Positions 29,009 to 39,800 of a stretch of DNA of 64,000 nucleotides are shown one piece after another. The first letter of the stretch is position 1, and each line of letters starts with the position of its first letter. A program made the translations under genes and the position numbers. Under the pieces are notes generated by a model. That model saw only the letters and a program-made list of their open reading frames with translations. It was not told where the DNA came from and did not search any database. The stretch lies in assembly GCA_009778035.1 (NCBI GenBank), contig WRKP01000004.1, positions 19,457-83,456 on the forward strand, in the 5' to 3' direction. The stretch is from Planctomycetaceae bacterium. Lineage in GTDB: Bacteria > Planctomycetota > Planctomycetia > Pirellulales > Thermoguttaceae.

Positions 29009-31753
29009 CTATGCTGGAAATTCAGAATTGTGCGGAGAACACACCAACCGCTGCCAAAAACTCTCCGCCAAAAACGGCGTAAAAGGTGCAATCAACTTCG
29101 TAACCGTTATCAAACACTCATACAACGTCCAATACGCATCATACTTCGATGCCAACACTTTCGGATCCTCCTCGGTTGCCGAACTCCAAAAACGATCCCG
29201 ATTTCGACGCACATACCAATTCGACAACGCATCAACAAACGCATTCAACTCGCCGCAAGCCGAAAAATGATCGTATCGATCCATCGCCTCCGTAACCGTC
29301 TTCACCGTCTTGTTCAGTTCGCCGAGAATCCAAGCATCCAACTGCGGACGAACATTGACCGGTCGATAAGGCTTGTCCGAATCCCGTGCCGATTCCAAAC
29401 AACACGGATTCATCTGGCCGCCGTCTTCCGCAAAAGCATCCGCCTGCATCAAATTGAGCGGCTCGAAACCGTCAATTTTACTATACACTTCGTAAAACGA
29501 AACGACGTTTTGCAGCCGCAAAATGAACTCCGGCAAACTGTCCTTAATCGAGGATTCGTTATACCGAATTGCCGTCCAAGGCATCTGATTGGCATAAAAA
29601 TACCAGCGAAGGGCGTCTGCCCCGTATTTATCGAAAATTTCCTGCGGTTCCCGATAGTTTCGCTTGCTTTTGGACATTTTTTGGCCGTCTTCGCCGAGCA
29701 TCAAGCCGAGAACGATACAATTTTTGAACGGATGCGGAAATGCAATCGGCAGGCCTGCTCCCTCGTCGTCGACTCCGCCGAACGGAGCGGTCGAACCATC
29801 GAATACCATCGTGCTGATTGCCAGCAGGCTATAAAACCAACCCCGGGTTTGATCGAGTCCTTCGCTGATAAATTCGGCGGGAAAATGCTTGCGGAACATC
29901 GTAATGCTCCCTTGCAGGTAGGGAAAACCCCATTGGGCGAAGGGCATCGCGCCGGAGTCAAACCAACAGTCAATGACTTCGGGCACGCGGTACATTCGCT
30001 TGCCGGGCGCAAAGGGGGAATCGTAATTGATTGCGTCGATATAAGGTTTATGGACCATCATATCTTCGGGCAATTCCGTTCCCTTGTCTTCAGCGGCTTT
30101 TTTGGCGGCTTCCCAAACTTCGGTGCCTTGCAGGCCGGGCTTGTCCAAGAGTTCCGCATAAGAGCCGACGGCTTCGGCCTGGCCGGTTTCTTCGCACACC
30201 CAAATCGGCAAGGGAGTCCCCCAATACCGTTCCCGGGATAAGGCCCAATCGACGTTGGACTCCAAAAAATTGCCGAAACGCCCGTCCTTAATGTGTTCGG
30301 GATACCAGGTGATTCCCTGGTTGTTTTCGAGCATCGAATCCTTGAATTGCGTTGTTTTGACGAACCAACTCTTTCGGGGATATTGGATGAGCGGATCATC
30401 CTCGCTCCGCCAACAAAAAGGGTAATCATGCAGGTATTGTTCCTGATGGAAGAGCAATAATTTCGACTTGATGTCTTTGATAATTTCCTTATCGACATCC
30501 TTAACCCATTCTCCCGCGTAGGGGCCTGCTTCTTCGGTAAACGTCCCATCGGGCGCGACGCAGCATATCAATTCGGGTCCTTCGCCTTCGGCGAATCGTT
30601 CTTGTTCGGCTTGCAGGACCGCGAAATCCACTTCGCCGAATGCGGGGGCTTGATGGACGATTCCGGTGCCGGTATCGGTCGTTACGAAATCGGCCGCGAC
30701 AACACGCCAAGCCCGATATTCGCGGGTTCCGTCGTTGAGTTTGCCGGTATTCATGCCGATATGGTCGTGATAATAAGTCAGCGGCGGAAGATAGCGGAGC
30801 CCGACCAAATCTTTTCCGGCGTGCGTTTCGAGGATTTCGGCAGTTTTTTTGACTTTGGCGGCAATCGTTTCGACGAGGTCTTTTGCCAGGACGGAAAGCC
30901 GGTCGTCGGTTTTGCCGGATTCGTCCGTCCAGCGGACGACGGCGTATTCCAAGTCGGGATGGACGGCGGCGAACTGATTGCTGGGCAGCGTCCAGGGCGT
31001 TGTCGTCCAAATCAGCAAATCGACGACGCCCATAAAATTACCGTTGTTATAAATTGCGATTGCGGAGTCTTCGTTAAACATCGACCAGGCTCCGCCGGGC
31101 AGCGGCATGACGAGCGGAAAACGGACGAACACGCTGGGGTCGGCAACTTGGCGGTATCCTTGCCCGACTTCGCCGGCGGAGAGGGCGGTCCCGCCTTGCG
31201 CCCACCACCAAACGATTTTGTAGCCTTGGTAAATCAGTCCGCGGTCGAACAGCGACTTAAGCGACCACCAAACGGATTCGATATAACTTTTGTGGTATGT
31301 GACGTAGGCTTCATCGAGGTTGACCCAAAACCCGAGTCGTTCGGTCAACTCTTCCCATTGTTTCATATACCGGAAAACGCTTTCTTGGCAGTGGTGCACA
31401 AAGGGTTCGATGCCGAAATTTTCGATGTCTTCTTTGGAATGAATGCCGAGTTCTTTGCAGACTTCGACTTCGACGGGCAGACCGTGAGTATCCCAACCGC
31501 CTTTTCGGACGCAGTTGAATCCCTGCATGGTTTTGTATCGGGGATAGAGGTCTTTGATTGCTCTGGAGAGGCAGTGTCCGGGATGGGGGATGCCGTTAGC
31601 GGTGGGAGGGCCTTCGTAGAAGACGAATCGGGGCGAGTCTTTTCGTGCTTGGAGCGATTTTTCGTAGATATTGTTTTCTTGCCAGAATTTTAGTATTTCG
31701 AGTTCTTGTTCGGGCAGGGACGGGGCATTATTGGGTTCTAGCGGAACGCTCAT
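29009..31753 (-). CDS. ileS: isoleucyl-tRNA synthetase, apparently lacking the C-terminal part
   Basis: [66 protein letters not shown] stops shortly after [16 protein letters not shown]. Confidence 0.93.
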   Translation of the reverse strand: MSVPLEPNNAPSLPEQELEILKFWQENNIYEKSLQARKDSPRFVFYEGPPTANGIPHPGHCLSRAIKDLYPRYKTMQGFNCVRKGGWDTHGLPVEVEVCKELGIHSKEDIENFGIEPFVHHCQESVFRYMKQWEELTERLGFWVNLDEAYVTYHKSYIESVWWSLKSLFDRGLIYQGYKIVWWWAQGGTALSAGEVGQGYRQVADPSVFVRFPLVMPLPGGAWSMFNEDSAIAIYNNGNFMGVVDLLIWTTTPWTLPSNQFAAVHPDLEYAVVRWTDESGKTDDRLSVLAKDLVETIAAKVKKTAEILETHAGKDLVGLRYLPPLTYYHDHIGMNTGKLNDGTREYRAWRVVAADFVTTDTGTGIVHQAPAFGEVDFAVLQAEQERFAEGEGPELICCVAPDGTFTEEAGPYAGEWVKDVDKEIIKDIKSKLLLFHQEQYLHDYPFCWRSEDDPLIQYPRKSWFVKTTQFKDSMLENNQGITWYPEHIKDGRFGNFLESNVDWALSRERYWGTPLPIWVCEETGQAEAVGSYAELLDKPGLQGTEVWEAAKKAAEDKGTELPEDMMVHKPYIDAINYDSPFAPGKRMYRVPEVIDCWFDSGAMPFAQWGFPYLQGSITMFRKHFPAEFISEGLDQTRGWFYSLLAISTMVFDGSTAPFGGVDDEGAGLPIAFPHPFKNCIVLGLMLGEDGQKMSKSKRNYREPQEIFDKYGADALRWYFYANQMPWTAIRYNESSIKDSLPEFILRLQNVVSFYEVYSKIDGFEPLNLMQADAFAEDGGQMNPCCLESARDSDKPYRPVNVRPQLDAWILGELNKTVKTVTEAMDRYDHFSACGELNAFVDALSNWYVRRNRDRFWSSATEEDPKVLASKYDAYWTLYECLITVTKLIAPFTPFLAESFWQRLVCSPHNSEFPA

Positions 31754-32060
31754 TGCACGCAGGATCGCTGGTTTATAAAATTTGCTGTCGATTCTACCGC
31801 ATGCGGAGCGAAAAGGAAAGGGGATGTCTTTCGGTGACACCACGTTAACCGGTTATTCCAACTGTATGCAATAGGCCGGACATGGATGTTCAATTATACA
31901 TGTTTTACGGAAAATGCCGATACGAAATCGTAGTACCGAACAAAAATGGCCGGATAGAGTTTGACTTTTTCGTTTTTTGTAGCATACTCTCTGCGACGAC
32001 GGCAAAGCAGTCTTGCCCGTTCCCATTTTTTTCACCCCCTATTAAAAAGGAGATTTTCCA

Positions 32061-32564
32061 ATGAAAAAGAGTTTGTTTCTCGTATCATGCTTTGCGGTGG
32101 TTCTCATGTTAAACAATGTGAGTATCGCCCAGGAAGCACCCTGTGTCGATCATGCAGTGCCATGCCCTTGCGGCGTTGAGGTTGCGGTTCCGATGGTTTC
32201 GTTTCCCTACAATCATCCGGGCTTGAGCATCAACCCGCGTGATGTACGGCGAGCGATGCGGCTGGAGGCCCGACTAACCCAACGGCACATGCGTTTGGAT
32301 GCCAAATTGAATCCGGCACCTGCACCGGGTTTCCCGTTCCTGCCTCCTCCAGGAGTTGATCCGTTGTTGGTCAGCGGTGGTCCCTGCGATGTGGAACCGG
32401 TTGGTTTTGCTTCGACCACAGGATTTGTTCCGGGCACGACCATTCAGTCGGGCCGAGTGAATGCTTCGATCCAACGGCACAATGCGGGTTCTCCGGTGAT
32501 TAACTTCCTGTCGATCATTCGTCCCACGACGCCTTATCCGGCCTATCCGATGCCTGTCCGATAG
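32061..32564 (+). CDS. Small secreted hypothetical protein
   Basis: aaaaaggag SD; signal peptide MKKSLFLVSCFAVVLMLNNVSIAQ; Pro-rich mature part. Confidence 0.7.
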   Translation: MKKSLFLVSCFAVVLMLNNVSIAQEAPCVDHAVPCPCGVEVAVPMVSFPYNHPGLSINPRDVRRAMRLEARLTQRHMRLDAKLNPAPAPGFPFLPPPGVDPLLVSGGPCDVEPVGFASTTGFVPGTTIQSGRVNASIQRHNAGSPVINFLSIIRPTTPYPAYPMPVR

Positions 32565-32595
32565 TCGCGGTGCGGCAATTCAAAGTGAAAGTTTG

Positions 32596-32641
32596 AATGC
32601 CGGATAGGAAACACCGAGTTTTCTATTCCGGCATTTTTTTT
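32596..32641 (+). terminator. Intrinsic terminator
   Basis: aatgccggataggaaa-caccgag-ttttctattccggcatt followed by T-run. Confidence 0.85.
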
Positions 32642-32652
32642 GGACGGACCAC

Positions 32653-35022
32653 TTACCGTTCGACCTGCCTGACATTCTCAATCGCATCGGCTAAACGTTG
32701 AAGCGTCTCCGCATCGCGACGCAATACCGCCTCAAAGTATTGATTGAGCACATTGCGGATAGGCTCTTCCTCCTTGCTGAGTTTTTTCGTTTCTTTAAGC
32801 GGCACCGTAAAATCGCCAAGATCGCCACAAAGACGCAATCCTAATACGCGAACAGATGGAAATTCATGCCGGATAAGCCGATCTAAAGCCCTGCCATCAT
32901 CGCCTGCTGCCTCGGCAAATGATTGACGGCATAATTCGGCCAGCATCCGATGTTCCGGCTGAATAGACATGGTGCCAAGCCAATTTGCGAGGATGACTTG
33001 CCCGAATTCATACCGCTCCGACTGCAACATCATACCGCCCTGCGACGTGACCTGAAAAGGCTGAATCTGATTGTCCGCCTGCCAAACAATTTGCTCGCCT
33101 TGCCGAGGAACAAAGCCCAAAATCGGGCTGGTTTTCGGCCCTTGCGATTCTGAAGCACGAGCGTTCGTAGCCGGGATTGTGATTTCGGAAAATGAATCGA
33201 TAAACAATGTGCTTTCCGTTCCCTGCACGCTTACCGTACCGCGTGCCCGTTCCATTGCAATGCGAAGCGATTGATTCGGACGCAGCGGACGAATGATAAT
33301 CCGGCCATAATCCACGAAAATACCCGGCAGACCGTTTTCGTCAAGCGGCAAGATGCAAAGTTTGGCATCGCCGATCATTTCGATGCGAAAACTGTCGGCA
33401 AGTTCAAACGTTCCCCGAAAAGGATCGGACGTCAAAAGATATTGTTCCGCATGAATATCAAAGGGCAGGTCGGGCAGTTGCCAACCGTCGCCGACCGAGT
33501 CGGCGGAGAAAATCACGCTGGGATAGTTCGTTGAAATAGTCCGGCCAAGTATCGGACGCTCTTGCAATGCGACCTCTGTCTCGACAATTTCGGCCGGTAC
33601 GACGGATTCCGGCGATTCCGCTTCGTCAGGCACTTCATCCGGCATTTGCGTGGATGCTTGCATAGACGTTTGCATAATCGCATACGGCGGCCGGGCTTGG
33701 GGGACTGACGAATCGGAAACCGGAGCACGCGGTGGCAACGCCGCCGGCGGGACTGCGGATGGCGAGTCTATTGGCGACCTCGATACCGGCTGGATAGGCT
33801 GGAACGCAATGATCGCATCATTTGAACGGATTGATTCGCCTCGGATGATTTCCGGCAACACGCGGTCGGATGGGGATTCCAACCGAGCGGCGGTGGTCAG
33901 CGGAAGTTCGGTCGGCAACGGCTCCGTGGCCGGCTCGTCGATGTGGGGACGACCGGCAGGAATTGACGCCGCAACTTCGGGAACCTCAACTTCTGAGATT
34001 ACCGTGTGCTGGAAGGGATTATCTGTATCGCTATGGTCTGGCAAGACGGTTTGCGGCACCGTTCCGACGGAAACGGCAAAGGGGTCATCCGGCAACGATA
34101 CGGCAACGTTTTCCGTTGGGGCTGTCGGCATAGCGTAGCCGGTTTGCTGAATGGGTTCGGCGGGACGGCTGTCGGGCTGTTCCCAAGCCGGTGTAGAATG
34201 GCCGGACTGGGCGAATGGAGTTGCCGCAACGTGATAAAACACATCCGGTTGCGGAACAATTTGATGGTAGGGATTGCTGGAACTCACAGGCCGTTCGGCA
34301 CTTCGGACCGGGGGATATTCGGAGAGCACCTCGCTGTCCCGTTCTTGGCTTTCTGCCGTTTGGCGTTTGTTTTCTGCCGCCTTTTTTTCAATTTGTTGCC
34401 AACCGAAGAGCAGCGTGCAGATGCACATACCGATCATCAAAAACGTCCAAATCGGCGATGAAGCCTGTCGGCCCGGCGCATTCGGTTCGTGTGTAACTTG
34501 CGGGGCAGTTCTTTGAGGAAACCAGCGTTGCCAAAACGGCATGTTCTTTGCCGGTGCGGATTCCTGTGGAACGCCTTGCGGATGAAAGTGCTGGGTTTGC
34601 GGTTGGAGCGGCTGCGGCGGCTGGTTCAGCGGTCTTGGCGCATTGCAGGCTTCATAGCATTTGAGTCGGCAATCCCTGCTGGTTTGAGCGGGTTCGCCCA
34701 GCACGTTGGTCAGGACGTGATGAATGGAAGCAATTTCGGCCAGATATTTATCGGTCGAGAGGCAATAGGCCTCGAAGTTCTCTTGGACATCCTTGGACAT
34801 TTGATGATCGAGGTATTCTGCAACGTAATTGGGGTCAAGTTCTTCTCGTTGGTCGATGAGTCCGGGCACGCCGAGCATTGGATTACGCATGACGTATCGT
34901 ATTCGGTGCAAGGTATTTTCGGCTTGAGTGTCGTGTGCCAGCAGTTGTTCCAACCGCTGATGCTGTTCGACATCGAAGACGTTGTCTTCGAGGGCCAAAA
35001 GGGTGCGCAGCGAGAATCTCAT
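32653..35022 (-). CDS. Large membrane-anchored hypothetical protein (anti-sigma/FecR-like architecture)
   Basis: Cytosolic N-terminal helical region, TM SPIWTFLMIGMCICTLLFGW, Pro-rich linker, C-terminal FecR-like beta region (GTVSVQGTESTLFIDSFSEITIP). Confidence 0.65.
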   Translation of the reverse strand: MRFSLRTLLALEDNVFDVEQHQRLEQLLAHDTQAENTLHRIRYVMRNPMLGVPGLIDQREELDPNYVAEYLDHQMSKDVQENFEAYCLSTDKYLAEIASIHHVLTNVLGEPAQTSRDCRLKCYEACNAPRPLNQPPQPLQPQTQHFHPQGVPQESAPAKNMPFWQRWFPQRTAPQVTHEPNAPGRQASSPIWTFLMIGMCICTLLFGWQQIEKKAAENKRQTAESQERDSEVLSEYPPVRSAERPVSSSNPYHQIVPQPDVFYHVAATPFAQSGHSTPAWEQPDSRPAEPIQQTGYAMPTAPTENVAVSLPDDPFAVSVGTVPQTVLPDHSDTDNPFQHTVISEVEVPEVAASIPAGRPHIDEPATEPLPTELPLTTAARLESPSDRVLPEIIRGESIRSNDAIIAFQPIQPVSRSPIDSPSAVPPAALPPRAPVSDSSVPQARPPYAIMQTSMQASTQMPDEVPDEAESPESVVPAEIVETEVALQERPILGRTISTNYPSVIFSADSVGDGWQLPDLPFDIHAEQYLLTSDPFRGTFELADSFRIEMIGDAKLCILPLDENGLPGIFVDYGRIIIRPLRPNQSLRIAMERARGTVSVQGTESTLFIDSFSEITIPATNARASESQGPKTSPILGFVPRQGEQIVWQADNQIQPFQVTSQGGMMLQSERYEFGQVILANWLGTMSIQPEHRMLAELCRQSFAEAAGDDGRALDRLIRHEFPSVRVLGLRLCGDLGDFTVPLKETKKLSKEEEPIRNVLNQYFEAVLRRDAETLQRLADAIENVRQVER

Positions 35023-35191
35023 TGGCGGAGTATGCAGAAATTGCGGAACTGGGTCAAGAGTGGAATCGGAAAACGGTTGCGTTCGACTTGTTCGGCCCTA
35101 CCTCCCTCAAAATCGTTATTCCGGCGTAAGTGGGGAACCAGCCGAGTGGCGTGCGATGCGGCTAACACCGGAATGCCGATGCCGAATAAAT

Positions 35192-36517
35192 CTATTTGCC
35201 AAACTTCGCCAGCACATCTTCCATACTTGGTTGGCCGATTTCCTGCAAACTGTACTCGACCCGCGTAGTCGGCTTGGCTATCTTGATGACACGACCCAAA
35301 TCTATCGGCGTTGCAATAATCACCGAATCACAATCCGTTCGCTCAATCGTTGCCGTCAAATCCCGCATCTGCTCCTCGCCGTAACCCATTGCCGGAAGCA
35401 ACTTTCCAACGTTAGGATAAATACGGAACGTCTCCGCCAACTTGCCCACCGCATAAGGCCGAGGATCAATAATTTCCGCCGCTCCAAAACGCTTCGCCGC
35501 CACAATGCCCGCTCCAATTTTCATATCGCCATGAGTCAACGTCGGCCCATCTTCAATCACCAATACCCGTTTGCCCCGAATAACATCGGGATTTTCCACA
35601 CTGATCGTCGATGCCGCATCCACCACGACGGCCCTGGGATTGACCCGTTCGATATTCTCACGCACCGCAAGGATATTGTCGTAATCCGCACTGTCAATCT
35701 TGTTAATCACGACGACATCCGCCAATCGCAACGTAATTTCGCCGGGATAATAGGACAATTCATGTCCCGGACGATGCGGGTCAACGACCGTAACCATCAA
35801 GTCAGGCCGATAAAATGAAAAATCATTATTGCCGCCGTCCCAAAGGATTACGTCGCATCCGCTGGGGTCATTTTCCGCCGCCCGAAGGATTGCTTCATAA
35901 TCCACACCGGCGTAGATGACATTGCCGCGGGCGATATGCGGTTCGTATTCTTCCATCTCTTCGATGGTGCAGCGGTGTTTGGTCAAGTCGTCGATACTGG
36001 CAAAGCGTTGGACTTTTTGGGCTTCCAGGTCGCCGTAGGGCATCGGATGGCGGACGGCAATGACTTTAAGGCCTTTTGCCATAAGGATTTCCACGATGCG
36101 TCGGGAAGTTTGGCTTTTTCCGCAGCCTGTTCGTGCGGCCCCGACGGCGATGACGGGTTTGGTGCTTTTGAGCATCGTGTTTTTATGTCCAAGGAGCGTA
36201 AAATCCGCTCCGGCGGCATTGACTTTGGCTCCGATCCCCATCACGGTATTGTATGAAATATCGCTGTAGGAAAAGACGCATTCATCGGCATCGAGTTCTT
36301 TGATAAGGCGTTCGAGGTCATCTTGCGGATGGATTGGAATGCCATCGGGATAGAGATGTCCGGCGAGTGAAGGGGGATATTTTCGTCCGGCGATGTCGGG
36401 AATTTGTGCTGCCGTGAAAGCAACGACCTTGTAGGCCGAATTGTTTCGGTAAACGGTATTGAAGTTATGAAAATCGCGGCCTGCCGCTCCGATGATAATA
36501 ATTTTGCGTTGGGTCAT
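35192..36517 (-). CDS. Cyclic 2,3-diphosphoglycerate synthase-like GTPase
   Basis: IIIIGAAGRDFHNFNTVYRNN, GAARTGCGKSQTSR, WDGGNNDFSFYRPDLMVTVVDPHRPGHE, VVINKIDSA. Confidence 0.85.
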   Translation of the reverse strand: MTQRKIIIIGAAGRDFHNFNTVYRNNSAYKVVAFTAAQIPDIAGRKYPPSLAGHLYPDGIPIHPQDDLERLIKELDADECVFSYSDISYNTVMGIGAKVNAAGADFTLLGHKNTMLKSTKPVIAVGAARTGCGKSQTSRRIVEILMAKGLKVIAVRHPMPYGDLEAQKVQRFASIDDLTKHRCTIEEMEEYEPHIARGNVIYAGVDYEAILRAAENDPSGCDVILWDGGNNDFSFYRPDLMVTVVDPHRPGHELSYYPGEITLRLADVVVINKIDSADYDNILAVRENIERVNPRAVVVDAASTISVENPDVIRGKRVLVIEDGPTLTHGDMKIGAGIVAAKRFGAAEIIDPRPYAVGKLAETFRIYPNVGKLLPAMGYGEEQMRDLTATIERTDCDSVIIATPIDLGRVIKIAKPTTRVEYSLQEIGQPSMEDVLAKFGK

Positions 36518-36896
36518 AGTGAGTTTTTAAGTTTGTATATTCAATCTTCGCAATAAATTTCGCCGAGCCACTGCGTCCGGTCAAGGATTATACAGTACCG
36601 AAGCAATCAATACCCCCGTGGGCAGCCCAAGTTTGCTCGGGCATAACGATCGACGAAGCCAGCAGACGGGGATTTTCGATATTCCTGAACCTTGTTCTGG
36701 GGTGAGTTGAATCATCTACTGGTCCCATTATACCCTATTTGTTCCGTAAACGGAGGCGGGCACGGCTGGAAAGCAATCCGTCAAGAGATAACGGAATCAA
36801 AGAAGGGCGACGTGCATATCGTTTTCTGGTTCCCGCCCTGGTTCCCGGCTTGCGCCGGGATGACGAAGGGGCGTCCAGCCCCATTCGGAGTATGCA

Positions 36897-39800
36897 CTAG
36901 AAACTGAACTGCGTTCCAATGCCCAAGTTAAACACACTGTATGCACCCTGCGACCAGGAGAAATTCCAGTCGCCATCAAGGAACAACGTTGCCGTTCGGT
37001 CCTGATTCAACCAAAGATGCGAACCCAAACCCAACTGGCTGTAATGATACCCCAAATTCGCACCGCGGACACTAAACACATCGCTTCCGCTCGTAAAGGA
37101 TTGCAATGATGTCGGATAACGATCCCCCGTCAACCTAACCATATAATACTTTCGCATTTGGATACCGCCGCGAGCAAAATAACTTTCCGTGTTGAAGCCA
37201 AATCGGCCAAGCGTTCTCGCAAAAGTCATCGCCCTGTAGTCCATTCCGTATGTTCCCGACGTTGCACCCTGTGCTTCCCGGTTTTCAGCAATGTTGCTCC
37301 CGTTATTCGACCACGAGCCACGGGAACCGGAAGCAATCTGTTCGCGGTAAGCCTTTTGCCGGATGTTTTGATACTCAAAACCCAATACCGGCCGGAATAC
37401 CATATTCGGACTGACCGTGAACGGACGCGCAAATTCGAGTGCATAATTGAACGAACTTCCTTTCGTTGTCCATTCGTAATGGTCATTGATCCCGAATATG
37501 TCATTCAAGTTATAGGACGAGCCGCTTGAACTGGTTGCGATAAATACATCCCGGTTGCGGATATATCGGTCGCCATCGTATGTTTGATACCCGCCGCCCA
37601 TAAAGGAGCGTATTTCAAACTGTTCATACGGAGCAGCAACTAAGTACATACCAAATGCGTAATCATTGCTGCGTACTTTATCGCTTCTCGACTGCAAAGT
37701 CGCATCATTGATCATTGCCACACCGCCAATTACGGAACTTGGCGTCAGATTCCATTCGCTTCCGATCATCACGCCGTTGCGGTATGATGTGAATTTGAAT
37801 GAGTTTTGATCGCCATCCTTGTATGTATTTGAATGCGTATAGGCACCCCATACCGAACCCGTTCGTTGATAGGGACTTTGTCCTCGGAACTGTCCACTGG
37901 GGCCAGCCGCCATCGGAGGCGCAAACTGTTGTCCCGGATGCGGCGTTCCTGGTTGGCCATACTGTTGCAACTGGCCCGTTTGTGCATTTCGGAACACGAC
38001 ATCGCCGCGACGACCGGTACTCATACCACCGACGCCGTAACCGATTCGATTGAATAGGTGATCCGACGGCGAAGTTAAGTTCATCACCACGCTGTTCGCA
38101 CGCGTCGGAGCAGCAACCTGGCGGAATACATCCCGTAATACATCAGGGCTGTTCAAGCCGAATTGGAACGACAACGCAAGGCCGGGATTCGTCAGCATCG
38201 CTTTATCCAGCGTACGGGCAACCGACAGGACGTTGTAATTGTTACCCAATCGGCGAACCCGATTGCGATAGTAGTTGGGATCATCAATCACGGTTAACAC
38301 CGCGGGCGATTGTCCCGATGCCATCTGGATCGGCAGTATATCGACATTGGCAAAGACCCAATCGGTCGTCGAACTCGTGATTCTTTTCACCGTTCCATCG
38401 GTATATCCTTCGCTGGCAATGATGATGAAGGAAGTCTGTTTTTCCTTGCTGGCCGCATCGGCGTCCAAGTCGAAAATTCGGTCTGCCTGGACGACACCGC
38501 CGAGTTGCGTTTCTCCCAACAGGGTGATCCCGTAGTTTGCCGGAGCATTAAGGTAGGCCGGCGGGACAGTTCCATAACTGTAGACATCATTGGTCCAATT
38601 CGCACTATCAATCCAGTAGGCCGGAACCGTTCCATGCACGCTGACGACGTCGCTGAACCCGTACCGCCAAAGGAGTTTATCCAAGTCGGTCAATTCAAAG
38701 CGGATATTGTTTTCTTCAAACAATTTTCGGTTCAATCGGGCACGTTCCGCAGGATTGTTGTCGTAACTGTGCAATTCCTGCGGGGTTAATGTCAGTGCGA
38801 GCAGTTTTCGCTGCAATTCGCCACGTCGCGTTGCGTCGGTCAGGTATTCGAACTGTTCGTACTGGCTCAACAAGGGCAAGCCCGTCGTTGTATGCACGAA
38901 TGCCGAAGGACTGAACCACGAAAGATGCGTTCCCAACTTTTCGACGGCAATCGTTTGCCAATCTTCGCGGGAAATTTCCCCTTCCTGCAGCAGCGAAGTG
39001 TCGTAAGTATTCGTTGCGGAATTGAACGTTGCCGTTGCTCCCGCAATGTTGGAGGCGTATTTGCCAAACACATCGCCGATTCTATCGTTGCCGATGGTAA
39101 CATGGTATTGCCCGTGAGCAAGTTTTTCTTCGGCATTGTAGACGGGATTCAACGGGTCGTAGACCGGCCGCGTCGTCTCATCCATCAAATACAGATGACC
39201 GAAAATCGTGATTGTCCCGAACTGTCCGCCCGGCACGCCCCGCATCGCTTGCTCGACCATAACATTGTTCGGCGACTGCGAAACGGTATTGAGCATGCTT
39301 CGATAACCTGTTTTTTCCAGTTCGAGTGCTTGCCATTCATTTTCGCCGACGTATCCGGGCAAACCGGGAGCGAGGATACCGCGGTTAATGAAATGTCCCT
39401 CGAAATAGTCGACGCCGAAATTGTAATCCCAGCGTTGGGCAATTTGGAACATACCATTACCGGACACAATACCTTCGTTGAGGACATCGTGAATGATCAA
39501 GCGTTCGGCATAGTCTGGACTGGCGGTGTACGGCGTCGTCGGATCGACCGCGAACCAAGAATCATTGAGCATAAGGTGTCCCGTCTTTTCGACGTATACA
39601 TCTCGTACGCGGATGCCTGGATCCTGGTAAATATCGCTTCCGATCACTCGTTCCAGCACGTTGCGGTTAAAAATCGTGGTTCCGTCGGTAAATCTCAGGT
39701 CGACGCTTCCGCTTAAAGTGTAAAAGGGATCTAAAACGCCGCCGCCGTAGATATTTCCGCTGAAAATATCGCCATCGCTAAACACGACGAGCGTTCCATC

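Noticed and set aside
30602-31693. 363-aa plus-strand ORF inside ileS
   Set aside because: Antisense of well-supported IleRS coding sequence; no recognisable motif
32653-35022. Considered as a sensor kinase or secretin because of the TM and long linker
   Set aside because: No kinase or secretin motif visible; only an anti-sigma/FecR-like architecture could be supported
35115-35180. Inverted repeat attccggcg.../...caccggaat, with weak similarity to ~61045-61085
   Set aside because: Similarity is partial and could be chance in GC-rich intergenic DNA; not enough to define another repeat family
38892-39716. 274-aa ORF (and others on the plus strand) inside the autotransporter region
   Set aside because: Antisense of a continuous 2132-codon minus-strand frame
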